Shown here in pieces: positions 1 to 5,881 of a DNA stretch of 15,268 nucleotides. The notes under the pieces are model-generated. The model saw only the letters and a program-made list of their open reading frames with translations, was not told the origin of the DNA and ran no database searches. The DNA is taken from positions 1 to 15,268 of the forward strand of contig CAKUWD010000056.1 of assembly GCA_934699065.1 (NCBI GenBank), given 5' to 3'. Made by a program: the position numbers and the translations under genes. Source of the DNA: an uncultured Treponema sp. (GTDB taxonomy: Bacteria; Spirochaetota; Spirochaetia; Treponematales; Treponemataceae). The stretch's first letter is position 1; the number at the start of each line of letters is the position of its first letter.

Positions 1-503
1 CTTTCAGGGGTATCGATCATACCGCGATGAACCCATAAGCTTATGACATTCCAGATTGCACCGGTATTAAAAGCCATCAGATATTCTGAATCCAGATTTT
101 TAAAAAGATAATTTGCAGGCTTACATTCATTAAAGAAATTTTTGTGCAATAAAGGAAGATATTCATTAATACACTGAAGTGGAAGATGCAGCATATTGTG
201 TTTTTCTAAGAGACGAAGTAAATCGCGGTATTTATCGACGTAGAGAAAAATCGTTTCAAGAACATTTACTTTTCCGGTATTAACTACATCATAATATTCA
301 CGGATTATTCCTTTCAGATAAGAAATCAAAACATCATCTTTTGATGCGAAATTACGGTAAAAAGTTTTTCGCGCAAGCCGAGCTTCCATAATAATCTGCT
401 TTACACTTATCTCGTTATAGGGTGCATTTTGCATCAGAGAAAGAAGGGCTTCAGTGATTTCATTTTTTGATCTTATTGCAGAAGGATTGTTTGATTCTGT
501 CAT
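1..503 (-). CDS. TetR/AcrR-family transcriptional regulator (3' end beyond window)
   Basis: The minus-strand frame from the ATG at 501-503 stays open to base 1, giving 167 residues without a stop. The N-terminus is a standard TetR DNA-binding domain (about residues 12-60), ending in the typical recognition-helix run ARKTFYRNFASKDDVL. The C-terminal part is helical and ends near GAIWNVISLWVHRGMIDTPES, a pattern seen at the end of TetR proteins with a TetR_C-type ligand domain, so only some 10-25 residues are probably missing. A good ribosome site (AAGGAAG, 508-514) lies four bases before the ATG. It diverges from the hydrolase/methyltransferase operon, whose promoter carries related TGACAC/GTGTCA half-sites, so it probably represses that operon and itself. 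The ligand is unknown. Confidence 0.9.
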   Translation of the reverse strand, partial: MTESNNPSAIRSKNEITEALLSLMQNAPYNEISVKQIIMEARLARKTFYRNFASKDDVLISYLKGIIREYYDVVNTGKVNVLETIFLYVDKYRDLLRLLEKHNMLHLPLQCINEYLPLLHKNFFNECKPANYLFKNLDSEYLMAFNTGAIWNVISLWVHRGMIDTPE

Positions 504-521
504 ACTACTTCCTTAAGAAAT

Positions 522-545
522 GACACAAAAATATAAAAGAGTGTC
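522..545. promoter_or_regulatory. Putative TetR autoregulatory operator
   Basis: GACAC and GTGTC form inverted half-sites separated by 14 bases. They flank TATATT (minus strand, 530-535), a likely -10 box for the TetR gene. The location suggests autorepression; the assignment is inference from position and from the related half-sites at 597-612. Confidence 0.4.
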
Positions 546-561
546 TCTTTTTCAAAAATAA

Positions 562-612
562 TTGACTTCTTAATAATTCTATTATAAATACATAAATGTC
601 ACAAGTGTGTCA
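562..612 (+). promoter_or_regulatory. Promoter and putative TetR operator for the hydrolase operon
   Basis: TTGACT at 562-567 is a -35 candidate, with TAAATA (585-590, 17-bp spacer) or TATAAA (583-588, 15-bp spacer) as -10. Immediately downstream, 597-612 reads TGTCACAAGTGTGTCA, an imperfect dyad sharing GTGTCA/TGACAC half-sites with 522-545. A repressor bound there would cover the expected transcription start. Confidence 0.45.
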
Positions 613-643
613 TTAATATTTTCAGCTTTTTAAGGAGTATATT

Positions 644-1372
644 TTGAAAAAAACATCTGCGTTTATTATACTAATCCTGTGCCTGTCTGGACTTTGTAAC
701 TGCAAGTCAAACAGCGTTACACAATTTAATAATGAGGGAGATAATTTTATGAGTACTATTACAAGAATCAAATGTAAAACCGAAAACTGTTATCTTATTT
801 CTGAAGGCCGCAATGCTATTCTGGTTGATACCGGCAGCAGTCAGTGTCTTGATTTGGTAATTGCTGAATGTAATAAATATGACTTAAAGCTTATTGTGCT
901 GACACACGTTCATTTTGACCACGCCGAAAATGCCGCAGAACTCTCCAAACGTTACGGAGTATCGGTAGCTTTTCATAAGGCTGATGAAGAACTCTTTGAA
1001 AGCTTTGACAGGCAGCCGCTCAAATCTTATGGGCTTACCGGCCGCATAGTTCTTGGCATGTCTCTTAAGGTTCTGCGAGAAACAAAAGTTGAACGTCCTT
1101 CAAACATCATTTATGTAAAAGATGGTGACAGCTTGAGCAAGTATGGAATAAATGCAAAAATTGTTGAACTTCCGGGACACACAAAGGGTTCGATTGGAGT
1201 TGATGTTGAAGAAAAACATCTGCTGGTCGGAGATGCTCTGGATAACTGGGTATTTCCTAGAATGGGCCACTTGTATTATAATCTTGAGGATATCAAAAAA
1301 AGCTATGACAAAATAAAAGGGCTCGGTCCACGTACACTTTATTTTGGACACGGCAAGCCAGTTAAGCAGTAA
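644..1372 (+). CDS. Metallo-beta-lactamase-fold hydrolase, possibly a lipoprotein
   Basis: This 242-residue protein has the complete metal-binding set of the metallo-beta-lactamase superfamily: THVHFDH (H88, H90, D92, H93), PGHT (H179), GDAL (D197) and GHGKP (H236). It resembles the glyoxalase II-like general hydrolase branch; the substrate cannot be read from sequence. The start used is TTG at 644 with TAAGGAG seven bases upstream, giving an N-terminus MKKTSAFIILILCLSGLCNC that looks like a signal peptide with a loose, spirochaete-style lipobox. A second start, ATG at 749 (residue 36), has its own strong site GAGGGAG (734-740) and would give a 207-residue cytoplasmic enzyme beginning MSTITRI, where the catalytic domain normally begins. 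Either or both may be used. It is followed after 12 bases by the methyltransferase, with which it forms an operon, probably under the divergent TetR protein. Confidence 0.87.
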   Translation: MKKTSAFIILILCLSGLCNCKSNSVTQFNNEGDNFMSTITRIKCKTENCYLISEGRNAILVDTGSSQCLDLVIAECNKYDLKLIVLTHVHFDHAENAAELSKRYGVSVAFHKADEELFESFDRQPLKSYGLTGRIVLGMSLKVLRETKVERPSNIIYVKDGDSLSKYGINAKIVELPGHTKGSIGVDVEEKHLLVGDALDNWVFPRMGHLYYNLEDIKKSYDKIKGLGPRTLYFGHGKPVKQ

Positions 1373-1384
1373 AGGGAGAAGAAT

Positions 1385-2176
1385 ATGGAAATCAGAGACA
1401 AGCGAATTGATGACGGAAAAGCCTTTGACTGGGGAAAGACCTCAAAGGAATATGCAAAGTTCCGTGATATTTATCCGGAAGAATTTTATAAGAAAATTGT
1501 AGACCGCGGACTTTGTGTGAAAGGGCAGAAGGTTCTGGATCTTGGAACAGGAACTGGAGTTGTACCGCGCAATATGTATAACTACGGCGCTCAGTGGACC
1601 GGAACCGATATTTCTCCGGAGCAGATTGAGCAGGCAAAAATGCTGGCCGCTGATGCCGGAATGAAAATTGATTTTATTGCCGCTGCGACCGAGCAGCTTA
1701 ATTTTCCGAAAGAGAGCTTTGATGTAATTACAGCCTGCCAGTGCTTCTGGTATTTTGACCACGAAAAGGTTATGCCGGTGCTTGCAGATTTACTTAAGCC
1801 ACAGGGGAAAATTATAATCTTGTATATGGCCTGGCTTCCGTATGAAGACAAAATTGCCGGCAAGAGCGAAGAGATGATTTTGAAGTACAGCCCTAAATGG
1901 TCTGGCTGCGGAGAAAAGCGTCATGAAATCTGGGTGCCGGATGTTGCCTATAAATATTTTGATAAAATCGACCACGAAGAATATGATCTTAAAGTTCCCT
2001 TTACTAAAGAAAGCTGGCACGGCCGCGTAAGAGCAAGCCGTGGAATTGGTGCATCACTTAATCCGGAAGAGCTCGCCCGCTGGGATGCAGAGCACCGCGC
2101 TCTCCTCGATGAAATTGCCCCTGAAAAGTTTGATATTTTACACTACGGCGCAATTACGGTTTTACAGAAGATTTAA
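1385..2176 (+). CDS. Class I SAM-dependent methyltransferase
   Basis: The 263-residue protein carries the SAM-binding glycine loop VLDLGTGTG (residues 50-58) and the acidic ribose-binding residue in TGTDIS (D75), followed by a post-motif DFIAAATEQLNFP and the FDVITACQCFWYFDHE segment typical of the Methyltransf_11/25 group. The C-terminal part (after about residue 150) is a substrate-recognition region I cannot assign, so the methyl acceptor is unknown. A ribosome site (AGGGAGAA) lies just before the ATG, 12 bases after the hydrolase stop, indicating co-transcription. The TAA stop overlaps by two bases with the stop of the convergent mntP gene. A role in detoxifying a small molecule together with the hydrolase is possible but not shown by the sequence. 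Confidence 0.9.
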   Translation: MEIRDKRIDDGKAFDWGKTSKEYAKFRDIYPEEFYKKIVDRGLCVKGQKVLDLGTGTGVVPRNMYNYGAQWTGTDISPEQIEQAKMLAADAGMKIDFIAAATEQLNFPKESFDVITACQCFWYFDHEKVMPVLADLLKPQGKIIILYMAWLPYEDKIAGKSEEMILKYSPKWSGCGEKRHEIWVPDVAYKYFDKIDHEEYDLKVPFTKESWHGRVRASRGIGASLNPEELARWDAEHRALLDEIAPEKFDILHYGAITVLQKI

Positions 2177-2766
2177 AAGAAGACTCCCTTCACAAAAATC
2201 TCGATGCCAATTCCAACAAGAATTAAGCCGCCCGCAAGTGTCGCTTTTGCACCAAGTTTGTCGCCGGCTTTTTTCCCAATTAAAAGACCTGTCATGCAGA
2301 TTGCAAAAGTAACGCCGGCGATAATCAGCGAGGCAACCAGCGCCATCAAGAGTCCGTAATCAGCAATTGTAAAACCTACAGAAAGTGCGTCAATCGAAGT
2401 TGCAACTCCCTGAATCATAAGAGTAGAGAAGGTGAGCTTTGCAACAACTTCAGCAGCTTCGTCTTCTTCCCCATGCACAGCTTCCCAAATCATCTTACCG
2501 CCAATCCACAAAAGCAGAGCCAGCGCAATCCAGGGAATAAAAGTTTCAAACTTAGAAAAATATTCAACAATCGTGTGAACGCAAATCCAGCCGATCATAG
2601 GCATGGCAAACTGAAAAAAAGCATAAACACCGGCAATAAAACACATGCGACTTTTTTTCATTGAAGATTCACTAAGAGCATTTGCGATTGAAACTGAAAA
2701 AGCGTCCATTGCAAGTCCAACGCCAAGCAGAACGCTGTTTACAAAAAATATAAGATTCCATTCCAT
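2173..2766 (-). CDS. mntP: Manganese efflux pump MntP
   Basis: The 197-residue protein has six predicted membrane helices arranged as two related halves, as in the MntP (DUF204) family that exports Mn2+ across the inner membrane. Each half carries the family's conserved membrane aspartate: D21 in GLAMDAFSVSIANAL and D126 in GVATSIDALSVGFTIA. Length is normal for the family. A site AAGGA precedes the ATG by about nine bases. The leader carries a yybP-ykoY manganese riboswitch, which is the classical control for this gene and independently supports the assignment. The stop overlaps that of the convergent methyltransferase. Upstream it shares a divergent control region with the MATE gene. Confidence 0.94.
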   Translation of the reverse strand: MEWNLIFFVNSVLLGVGLAMDAFSVSIANALSESSMKKSRMCFIAGVYAFFQFAMPMIGWICVHTIVEYFSKFETFIPWIALALLLWIGGKMIWEAVHGEEDEAAEVVAKLTFSTLMIQGVATSIDALSVGFTIADYGLLMALVASLIIAGVTFAICMTGLLIGKKAGDKLGAKATLAGGLILVGIGIEIFVKGVFF

Positions 2767-2772
2767 AGTAAG

Positions 2773-2912
2773 AGTCCTTAATCATGAGTCTCGCAATTTA
2801 AGGCAAGCCAGGATCGAACCGCACATCGGCAATTCAGATTCCAGTATGTTGACTTGTTACGCTTCTGAAGGTAGAGAAACGCCAGCTACTCCCCCATGGA
2901 AGAGATTTGAAA
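2773..2912 (-). ncRNA. yybP-ykoY manganese riboswitch in the mntP leader
   Basis: Read on the minus strand, the leader contains the hallmark GGGGGAGTAGCTGGC block (near 2886-2900), then GTCAACATAC (near 2845-2854) and, near the 3' end, TTGCGAGACTCATGA (about 2783-2797). The GGGGAGTAG and GCGAGAC segments form the two docked loops that bind Mn2+ in this class, and CATG segments outside them can pair as the closing stem. It ends some 15 bases before the mntP start and should raise mntP expression when manganese is high. The identification rests on motif recognition; exact ends are approximate. Confidence 0.88.
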
Positions 2913-2952
2913 ATGTTTTTGAATTATCGCAAAAATCCGCCGACAGGTCAAC

Positions 2953-2958
2953 ATTATA
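2953..2958 (-). promoter_or_regulatory. Candidate -10 box for mntP
   Basis: The minus strand reads TATAAT here, about 40 bases before the riboswitch core. I find no good -35 hexamer at 16-18 bases upstream; that position (2975-2982) instead overlaps a putative AraC-type direct repeat, so transcription may be activator-dependent or use another start. Confidence 0.35.
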
Positions 2959-2967
2959 TGAAAAGTT

Positions 2968-3008
2968 AATTGCAGAATAGAGCCTTTTTTGCAATTCAGA
3001 GTAGTGAC
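2968..3008 (+). promoter_or_regulatory. Putative AraC-type activator site (19-bp direct repeats) upstream of the MATE gene
   Basis: AATTGCAGAATAGAG (2968-2982) and the block TGCAATTCAGAGTAGTGAC (2990-3008) start their TGCA cores exactly 19 bases apart, which suits two HTH modules of an AraC protein dimer. The same blocks occur with identical spacing upstream of the AraC gene (14323-14363): 15-base block, 16-base gap, GAGTAGTGAC, 28-base gap, operator. The GTGACG at the end could be part of the -35 region, placing the site as a class II activator site. Function is inferred. Confidence 0.55.
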
Positions 3009-3036
3009 GCCCCATTCACTTTTGTATCATACAAAC

Positions 3037-3052
3037 GTTAGTAATAACTAAC
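3037..3052. promoter_or_regulatory. Metalloregulator operator (site A, MATE promoter)
   Basis: GTTAGTAATAACTAAC has perfect 6-bp inverted arms around AATA and is identical over all 16 bases to the site before the beta-barrel gene (13191-13206). It lies six bases after TATCAT (3025-3030), a -10 candidate, so occupancy would block transcription start. TTAG/CTAA half-sites resemble DtxR/IdeR/MntR-type boxes; which regulator binds is not shown in this window. Confidence 0.7.
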
Positions 3053-3078
3053 ATAATAAAATGTTACTGGAGGTTATT

Positions 3079-4434
3079 ATGAGTGATAAGCAGGACACCC
3101 GTGAAATGCTTGTAAGCGGAAATGTCTTTAAGACAATGCTCACTCTGAGTGTACCGGCTGTGCTCGGTATGGTTGTTATCGGGCTCTATAATTTTATGGA
3201 TGCCGTTTTTGTAGGCCAGATGGTTGGTCCTGTTGCAATGACAGCGGTAAAGGTTTCTTATCCTTTTACTCTCATAAACAGTGGAATTGCAACTTTGATA
3301 GGACAGGGCTCTGCTTCGGTTCTTTCGCGAGCAATCGGAGAACGCGACAAAGATACCGTTGACCGCATAATGGGAAATCTTATTTCTTTTGTAACTCTTC
3401 TTTCTACAATCGTAATTGTAGTTGGTTTGATTTTTACACGCCAGCTTTTGACACTTGCCGGAGCAGAAGGCGAAGTTCTTGAGCAGGCAATCCGCTACCT
3501 CCGCATAGTTTTCTGTGGTTCGCTTTTTGTAAATCTTGGTCAGTCAACAAACATGATAATGCGCGGCGAAGGAAAACTCAAAAAGGCAATGATTATTATG
3601 GCAACCAGTGCCATCCTCAACATCATTCTCGATCCGATTCTTATCAAAGTGCTCGGTGCAGAAAATGGAGTTCTCGGAGCTGCCTTTGCAACAATCATTT
3701 CTCAGTTTGTTTTGATGTTCATGTCTTTCTTCTATTTCATTAAGAAAAGCGACACAGTGCGTATTCACAAAATCCGCTTCGAGGGAAAGCTTGTAAAGCC
3801 AGTTTTGGGAGTCGGCGTTTCTGCAATGCTTATGCAGGTTATGTCTATGGTTCAGCAGACAATTCTTTACAACACAGCCGCAAAGTGGGGCGGCAGCGAA
3901 TGGCAGACAATCCTCGGTGCGGCCCTCAGCCTTCAGGCCTTTGCCTTCATTCCTCTCTGGGGAATCAGTCAGGGCTTCCAGCCTGCAATCGGCACAAACT
4001 ACGGAGCAAAGCTTTTCGACCGCGTTGGCTCCTTCACCCGTACCTTTATGATTTCTGCAACCGTCGTGGCTCTTCTCTTCTATGTTCCGATTATGTGCTT
4101 CCCTGTGAAAATGCTTTCGATGTTCATTACAGATGCAGCCATCGTTGAAACCGGTGCTCCAATGCTCCGTGTAATTTTCGGTGCCTACATCTGCTATGGA
4201 GTTTTGATTCTTTCAATAACTTTCTTCCAGGCAATTGGTAAGGCGGGCGGGGCTTCAGTTCTGGCCCTTGCAAGACAGCTTGTTCTCTTCCTGCCACTCG
4301 TTGTGATTTTGCCGCACGTCGCAGGCCTTGGAGTAAAGGGTGTCTTCTATGCCCAGCTGATTACCGACCTTGTTGTACTTCTTCTCGCAATTATTCTGAT
4401 GATAAAAGCCTTTGCAGGATTTAAGAAAAATTAG
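3079..4434 (+). CDS. MATE-family efflux transporter
   Basis: The 451-residue protein has about 12 membrane helices and two MatE repeats (roughly residues 15-175 and 235-395), with the characteristic N-terminal run MLTLSVPAVLGMVVIGLYNFMDAVFVGQ. MATE proteins export organic cations, drugs or metabolites using H+ or Na+ gradients. An in-frame ATG at 3061 exists, but the strong ribosome site GGAGG (3069-3073) lies inside that extension and directs initiation at 3079. The promoter carries the metal-type operator and the AraC-type repeats, unlike a housekeeping drug pump. It may therefore export something tied to metal acquisition, such as a metallophore; this is inference from regulation only. It is followed by a hairpin repeat 17 bases after the stop. 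Confidence 0.92.
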   Translation: MSDKQDTREMLVSGNVFKTMLTLSVPAVLGMVVIGLYNFMDAVFVGQMVGPVAMTAVKVSYPFTLINSGIATLIGQGSASVLSRAIGERDKDTVDRIMGNLISFVTLLSTIVIVVGLIFTRQLLTLAGAEGEVLEQAIRYLRIVFCGSLFVNLGQSTNMIMRGEGKLKKAMIIMATSAILNIILDPILIKVLGAENGVLGAAFATIISQFVLMFMSFFYFIKKSDTVRIHKIRFEGKLVKPVLGVGVSAMLMQVMSMVQQTILYNTAAKWGGSEWQTILGAALSLQAFAFIPLWGISQGFQPAIGTNYGAKLFDRVGSFTRTFMISATVVALLFYVPIMCFPVKMLSMFITDAAIVETGAPMLRVIFGAYICYGVLILSITFFQAIGKAGGASVLALARQLVLFLPLVVILPHVAGLGVKGVFYAQLITDLVVLLLAIILMIKAFAGFKKN

Positions 4435-4444
4435 AAATATTTGG

Positions 4445-4612
4445 GCGCATCCCGAAGTGGTGGTTTCGACAAGCTCAATCACCACTTCGGGTCGGGCGTT
4501 CCGCTGTTTCGCTGGCGCTCCAGCCTCCGCACTCGCTCACTAACTAACGTTAGTTCGCTCGCTTGCGTGGGCCGCCTGCGGCGCAGCTCCATGCCCTTGC
4601 GCGAGAAAACAA
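4445..4612. repeat. GC-rich dispersed-repeat cluster I
   Basis: It starts with a strong hairpin at 4451-4491: 12-bp perfect arms CCCGAAGTGGTG/CACCACTTCGGG enclosing the loop core TTTCGACAAGCTCAA. It continues with GC-rich sequence including GCTGGCGCTCCAGCCTCC and GCCGCCTGCGGCGC. Parts recur, some inverted, in the clusters at 5757-5881 and 14930-15092. The hairpin follows the MATE stop closely and could end transcription or protect the mRNA, although no U-tract follows. Confidence 0.7.
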
Positions 4613-4628
4613 TGTATTTTGTGTGATG

Positions 4629-4919
4629 TTCCTATAAAAATTGAAAATACTCAAACTTTATCGGAAGAAAACAATGGAGAAATGTCTCATAAATTATCCA
4701 CATTCCGATAAAACTATGAAAAAAATAGTTTTTATCGGTTAAATTTAATAAAAATCATGGAATTTTATTTTTCCCAACAGAAAAATTTCTATAAATCAAA
4801 GAAATCGTTCCGATAAAATTGCGTTTTCTATCAGGCTTATCGGCCCCAATTGGAAGTTTTCCCAAAATTACGGCATAAGACTTCCGATAAAACTGTTGTT
4901 TCTCTAAAATTTATCGGAA
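4629..4919. repeat. Array of four 38-bp inverted-repeat units
   Basis: Units at 4629-4666, 4703-4740, 4808-4845 and 4882-4919 each begin with TTCCGATAAA and end with TTTATCGGAA or a variant. The start-to-start distance of the two arms is exactly 28 bases in all four. The first unit has TTCCTATAAA as its left arm; units 2 and 3 have right arms ending TCGGTT and TCGGCC. The inner 18 bases differ between units. Gaps between units are 36, 67 and 36 bases. The array fills the space between the convergent MATE and feo-operon ends, and the spacing regularity argues for protein binding or structured RNA/DNA. Function is unknown. Confidence 0.7.
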
Positions 4920-4976
4920 ATATCCAATTCCAAACGCTTTTTTTGAAATCTAACGGTTTCGCAGTGTTCTAAGAAA

Positions 4977-5342
4977 CTAACTTAATTCTATCAGCGTATA
5001 ACCTTCGGCGGAAATTATTGGCGATAAGTCTTCCCACTTTAATTGGCTTTTTGCCCGCACCAGTACACTTTTATTTTCAAGATTAACTTTTGCCCACAAG
5101 CCTTCTTTTGAGTTCAGTGCATTCTCAACACGGCGGACGCAGTTTGAGCAGTGCATGCCGTCTACAGTGAGGGTGTAGGTGTAAGGGTAGTGGGCTTTGT
5201 TTTTATCTTTGATTTTGATTTTCTTTGGCGCAGCATCATGGGTGCCGCAGCAGGCAGAGCCGTATTTAATTCTTTTTCTGATGCTGAGGATTGCGCATAG
5301 CACGATGATTGCTAAGACAAAAATTACGATTGCTGTTCCCAT
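4977..5342 (-). CDS. FeoB-associated Cys-rich membrane segment fused to a heavy-metal-associated (HMA) domain
   Basis: The 121-residue protein starts MGTAIVIFVLAIIVLCAILS, one membrane helix, followed by RIKYGSACCGTH. This layout matches the small FeoB-associated Cys-rich membrane proteins that accompany feoB. A lysine-rich linker (about 40-52) leads to an HMA/ferredoxin-like domain with the metal motif GMHCSNC (C65, C68) and the usual pattern through VNLENKSVLV to the C-terminus. The frame stays open upstream to 5591, but only the ATG at 5340-5342 has a suitable GGAG site, and the upstream stretch lies over the neighbouring gene. It is the last gene of the feo operon, 61 bases after the FeoC-like gene. 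A role in handing metal to or from FeoB is plausible but inferred. Confidence 0.8.
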   Translation of the reverse strand: MGTAIVIFVLAIIVLCAILSIRKRIKYGSACCGTHDAAPKKIKIKDKNKAHYPYTYTLTVDGMHCSNCVRRVENALNSKEGLWAKVNLENKSVLVRAKSQLKWEDLSPIISAEGYTLIELS

Positions 5343-5361
5343 AAAAAACTCCGTAAATGAG

Positions 5362-5396
5362 ATCCCGACACCTGAACTTGTTTTCGAGTTCGGGAT
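5362..5396. repeat. Dispersed hairpin repeat, CTGAACTTGTT type
   Basis: The segment folds as an imperfect hairpin: ATCCCGA pairs with TCGGGAT, or CCTGAACT pairs with AGTTCGGG with one G-T pair. It shares CCTGAACTTGTTT with the element at 8274-8306. It sits in the gap between the FeoC-like and HMA genes, so it would be transcribed inside the feo mRNA. Confidence 0.5.
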
Positions 5397-5403
5397 GACA
5401 GGT

Positions 5404-5724
5404 TTATTTAACGACTTCCCACATGATTCCCATATTTTTAAAGCCACCTTTTGGCATGCAGGAATCGCAGTGTGATTTTCCTTTTCCGTGTGAGCAGCCG
5501 GCGCAGGATGTACAGTGCCCTGAACAAACCGGTGCCGGCTCTTTACCCGCCGTGAGCAGAGTCTCATTTTCAGAATACGAGGTTGCAACACGGCGGATAA
5601 TTTTGGAGCGTTCCAGAAAATCGATTTTACGCAGAATGTCGTCGGTAGTTGTGCCTAACTCGCCGGCAAGCATTTCGATAGTTCGAGAACGTCCATCAGA
5701 TAATAATTTTAACAGTTCTTCCAT
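5404..5724 (-). CDS. FeoC-like winged-helix protein with Cys-rich tail
   Basis: The 106-residue protein begins with a winged-helix domain (about residues 1-48, MEELLKLLSDGRSRTIEMLAG onward) of the FeoC-like type. A linker leads to a Cys-rich tail with C67, C71, C74, C77, C86 and C89 in the pattern C-x3-C-x2-C-x2-C-x8-C-x2-C, suited to an Fe-S cluster or metal binding. FeoC proteins bind FeoB and may sense iron or protect FeoB from proteolysis. The start is the ATG at 5722-5724 with GAGG about six bases upstream; the TTG directly before it is less likely. It lies in the feo operon after feoB, separated by a repeat cluster. It is longer and has more cysteines than the short enterobacterial FeoC, so the name is by similarity of layout only. 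Confidence 0.75.
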   Translation of the reverse strand: MEELLKLLSDGRSRTIEMLAGELGTTTDDILRKIDFLERSKIIRRVATSYSENETLLTAGKEPAPVCSGHCTSCAGCSHGKGKSHCDSCMPKGGFKNMGIMWEVVK

Positions 5725-5756
5725 CAAGACCTCAATAGTCCCGCCTGTGAACGAAC

Positions 5757-5881
5757 GTTAGGGATTGGAGGGGCGCGAAGCGTTCTGGGGTGGTTGAGCT
5801 TGTCGAAACTACCCCAGAATGAAGCGAAAGCGGAACCCCGCAAAGCCCGACCGGCCGCCGCAGGCGGACGGGAACGCCCTA
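5757..5881. repeat. GC-rich dispersed-repeat cluster II, abutting the feoB stop codon
   Basis: A strong hairpin lies at 5783-5819, with arms TTCTGGGGTGGTT and AACTACCCCAGAA (one G-T pair) around the core GAGCTTGTCGA. The rest, including GCCCGACCGGCCGCCGCAGG and the terminal GAACGCCCTA, is echoed in cluster III (15051-15092, AGGCCCGACCG and CACGCCCTA). The cluster runs directly into the feoB stop, whose complement CTA is the last part of the shared end. Confidence 0.65.

Noticed and set aside
2795..2825. tRNA-like T-arm sequence GGTTCGATCCTGGC on the minus strand
   Set aside because: No acceptor, D or anticodon arms can be found around it, and it falls within the riboswitch between its conserved blocks.
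2645..2980. An open plus-strand frame of 111 codons over the mntP leader
   Set aside because: It lies opposite the mntP 5' end and the riboswitch, has no ribosome site and no recognisable protein family; it is the complement of structured RNA.
4543..4554. ACTAACGTTAGT as another metalloregulator site
   Set aside because: The half-sites are in the reverse arrangement with no spacer, it lies within a GC-rich repeat cluster after the MATE gene, and no promoter is near.
4441..4626. Possible small protein after the MATE gene
   Set aside because: The frame consists of the dispersed repeat cluster; no ribosome site and no similarity to a known protein type.
4629..4919. CRISPR array
   Set aside because: Only the 10-base arms are conserved, the inner part of each unit varies, gaps are 36, 67 and 36 bases, and no cas gene is present.
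4620..4976. Replication origin, because of a perfect DnaA box and AT-rich repeats
   Set aside because: There is one clear TTATCCACA only, and no dnaA, dnaN or gidA neighbour; kept only as a remark under the array.
5343..5591. Longer N-terminus for the HMA-domain protein
   Set aside because: It would read through a hairpin repeat and overlap the FeoC-like gene in another frame; the ATG at 5340-5342 has its own ribosome site and begins the membrane helix.
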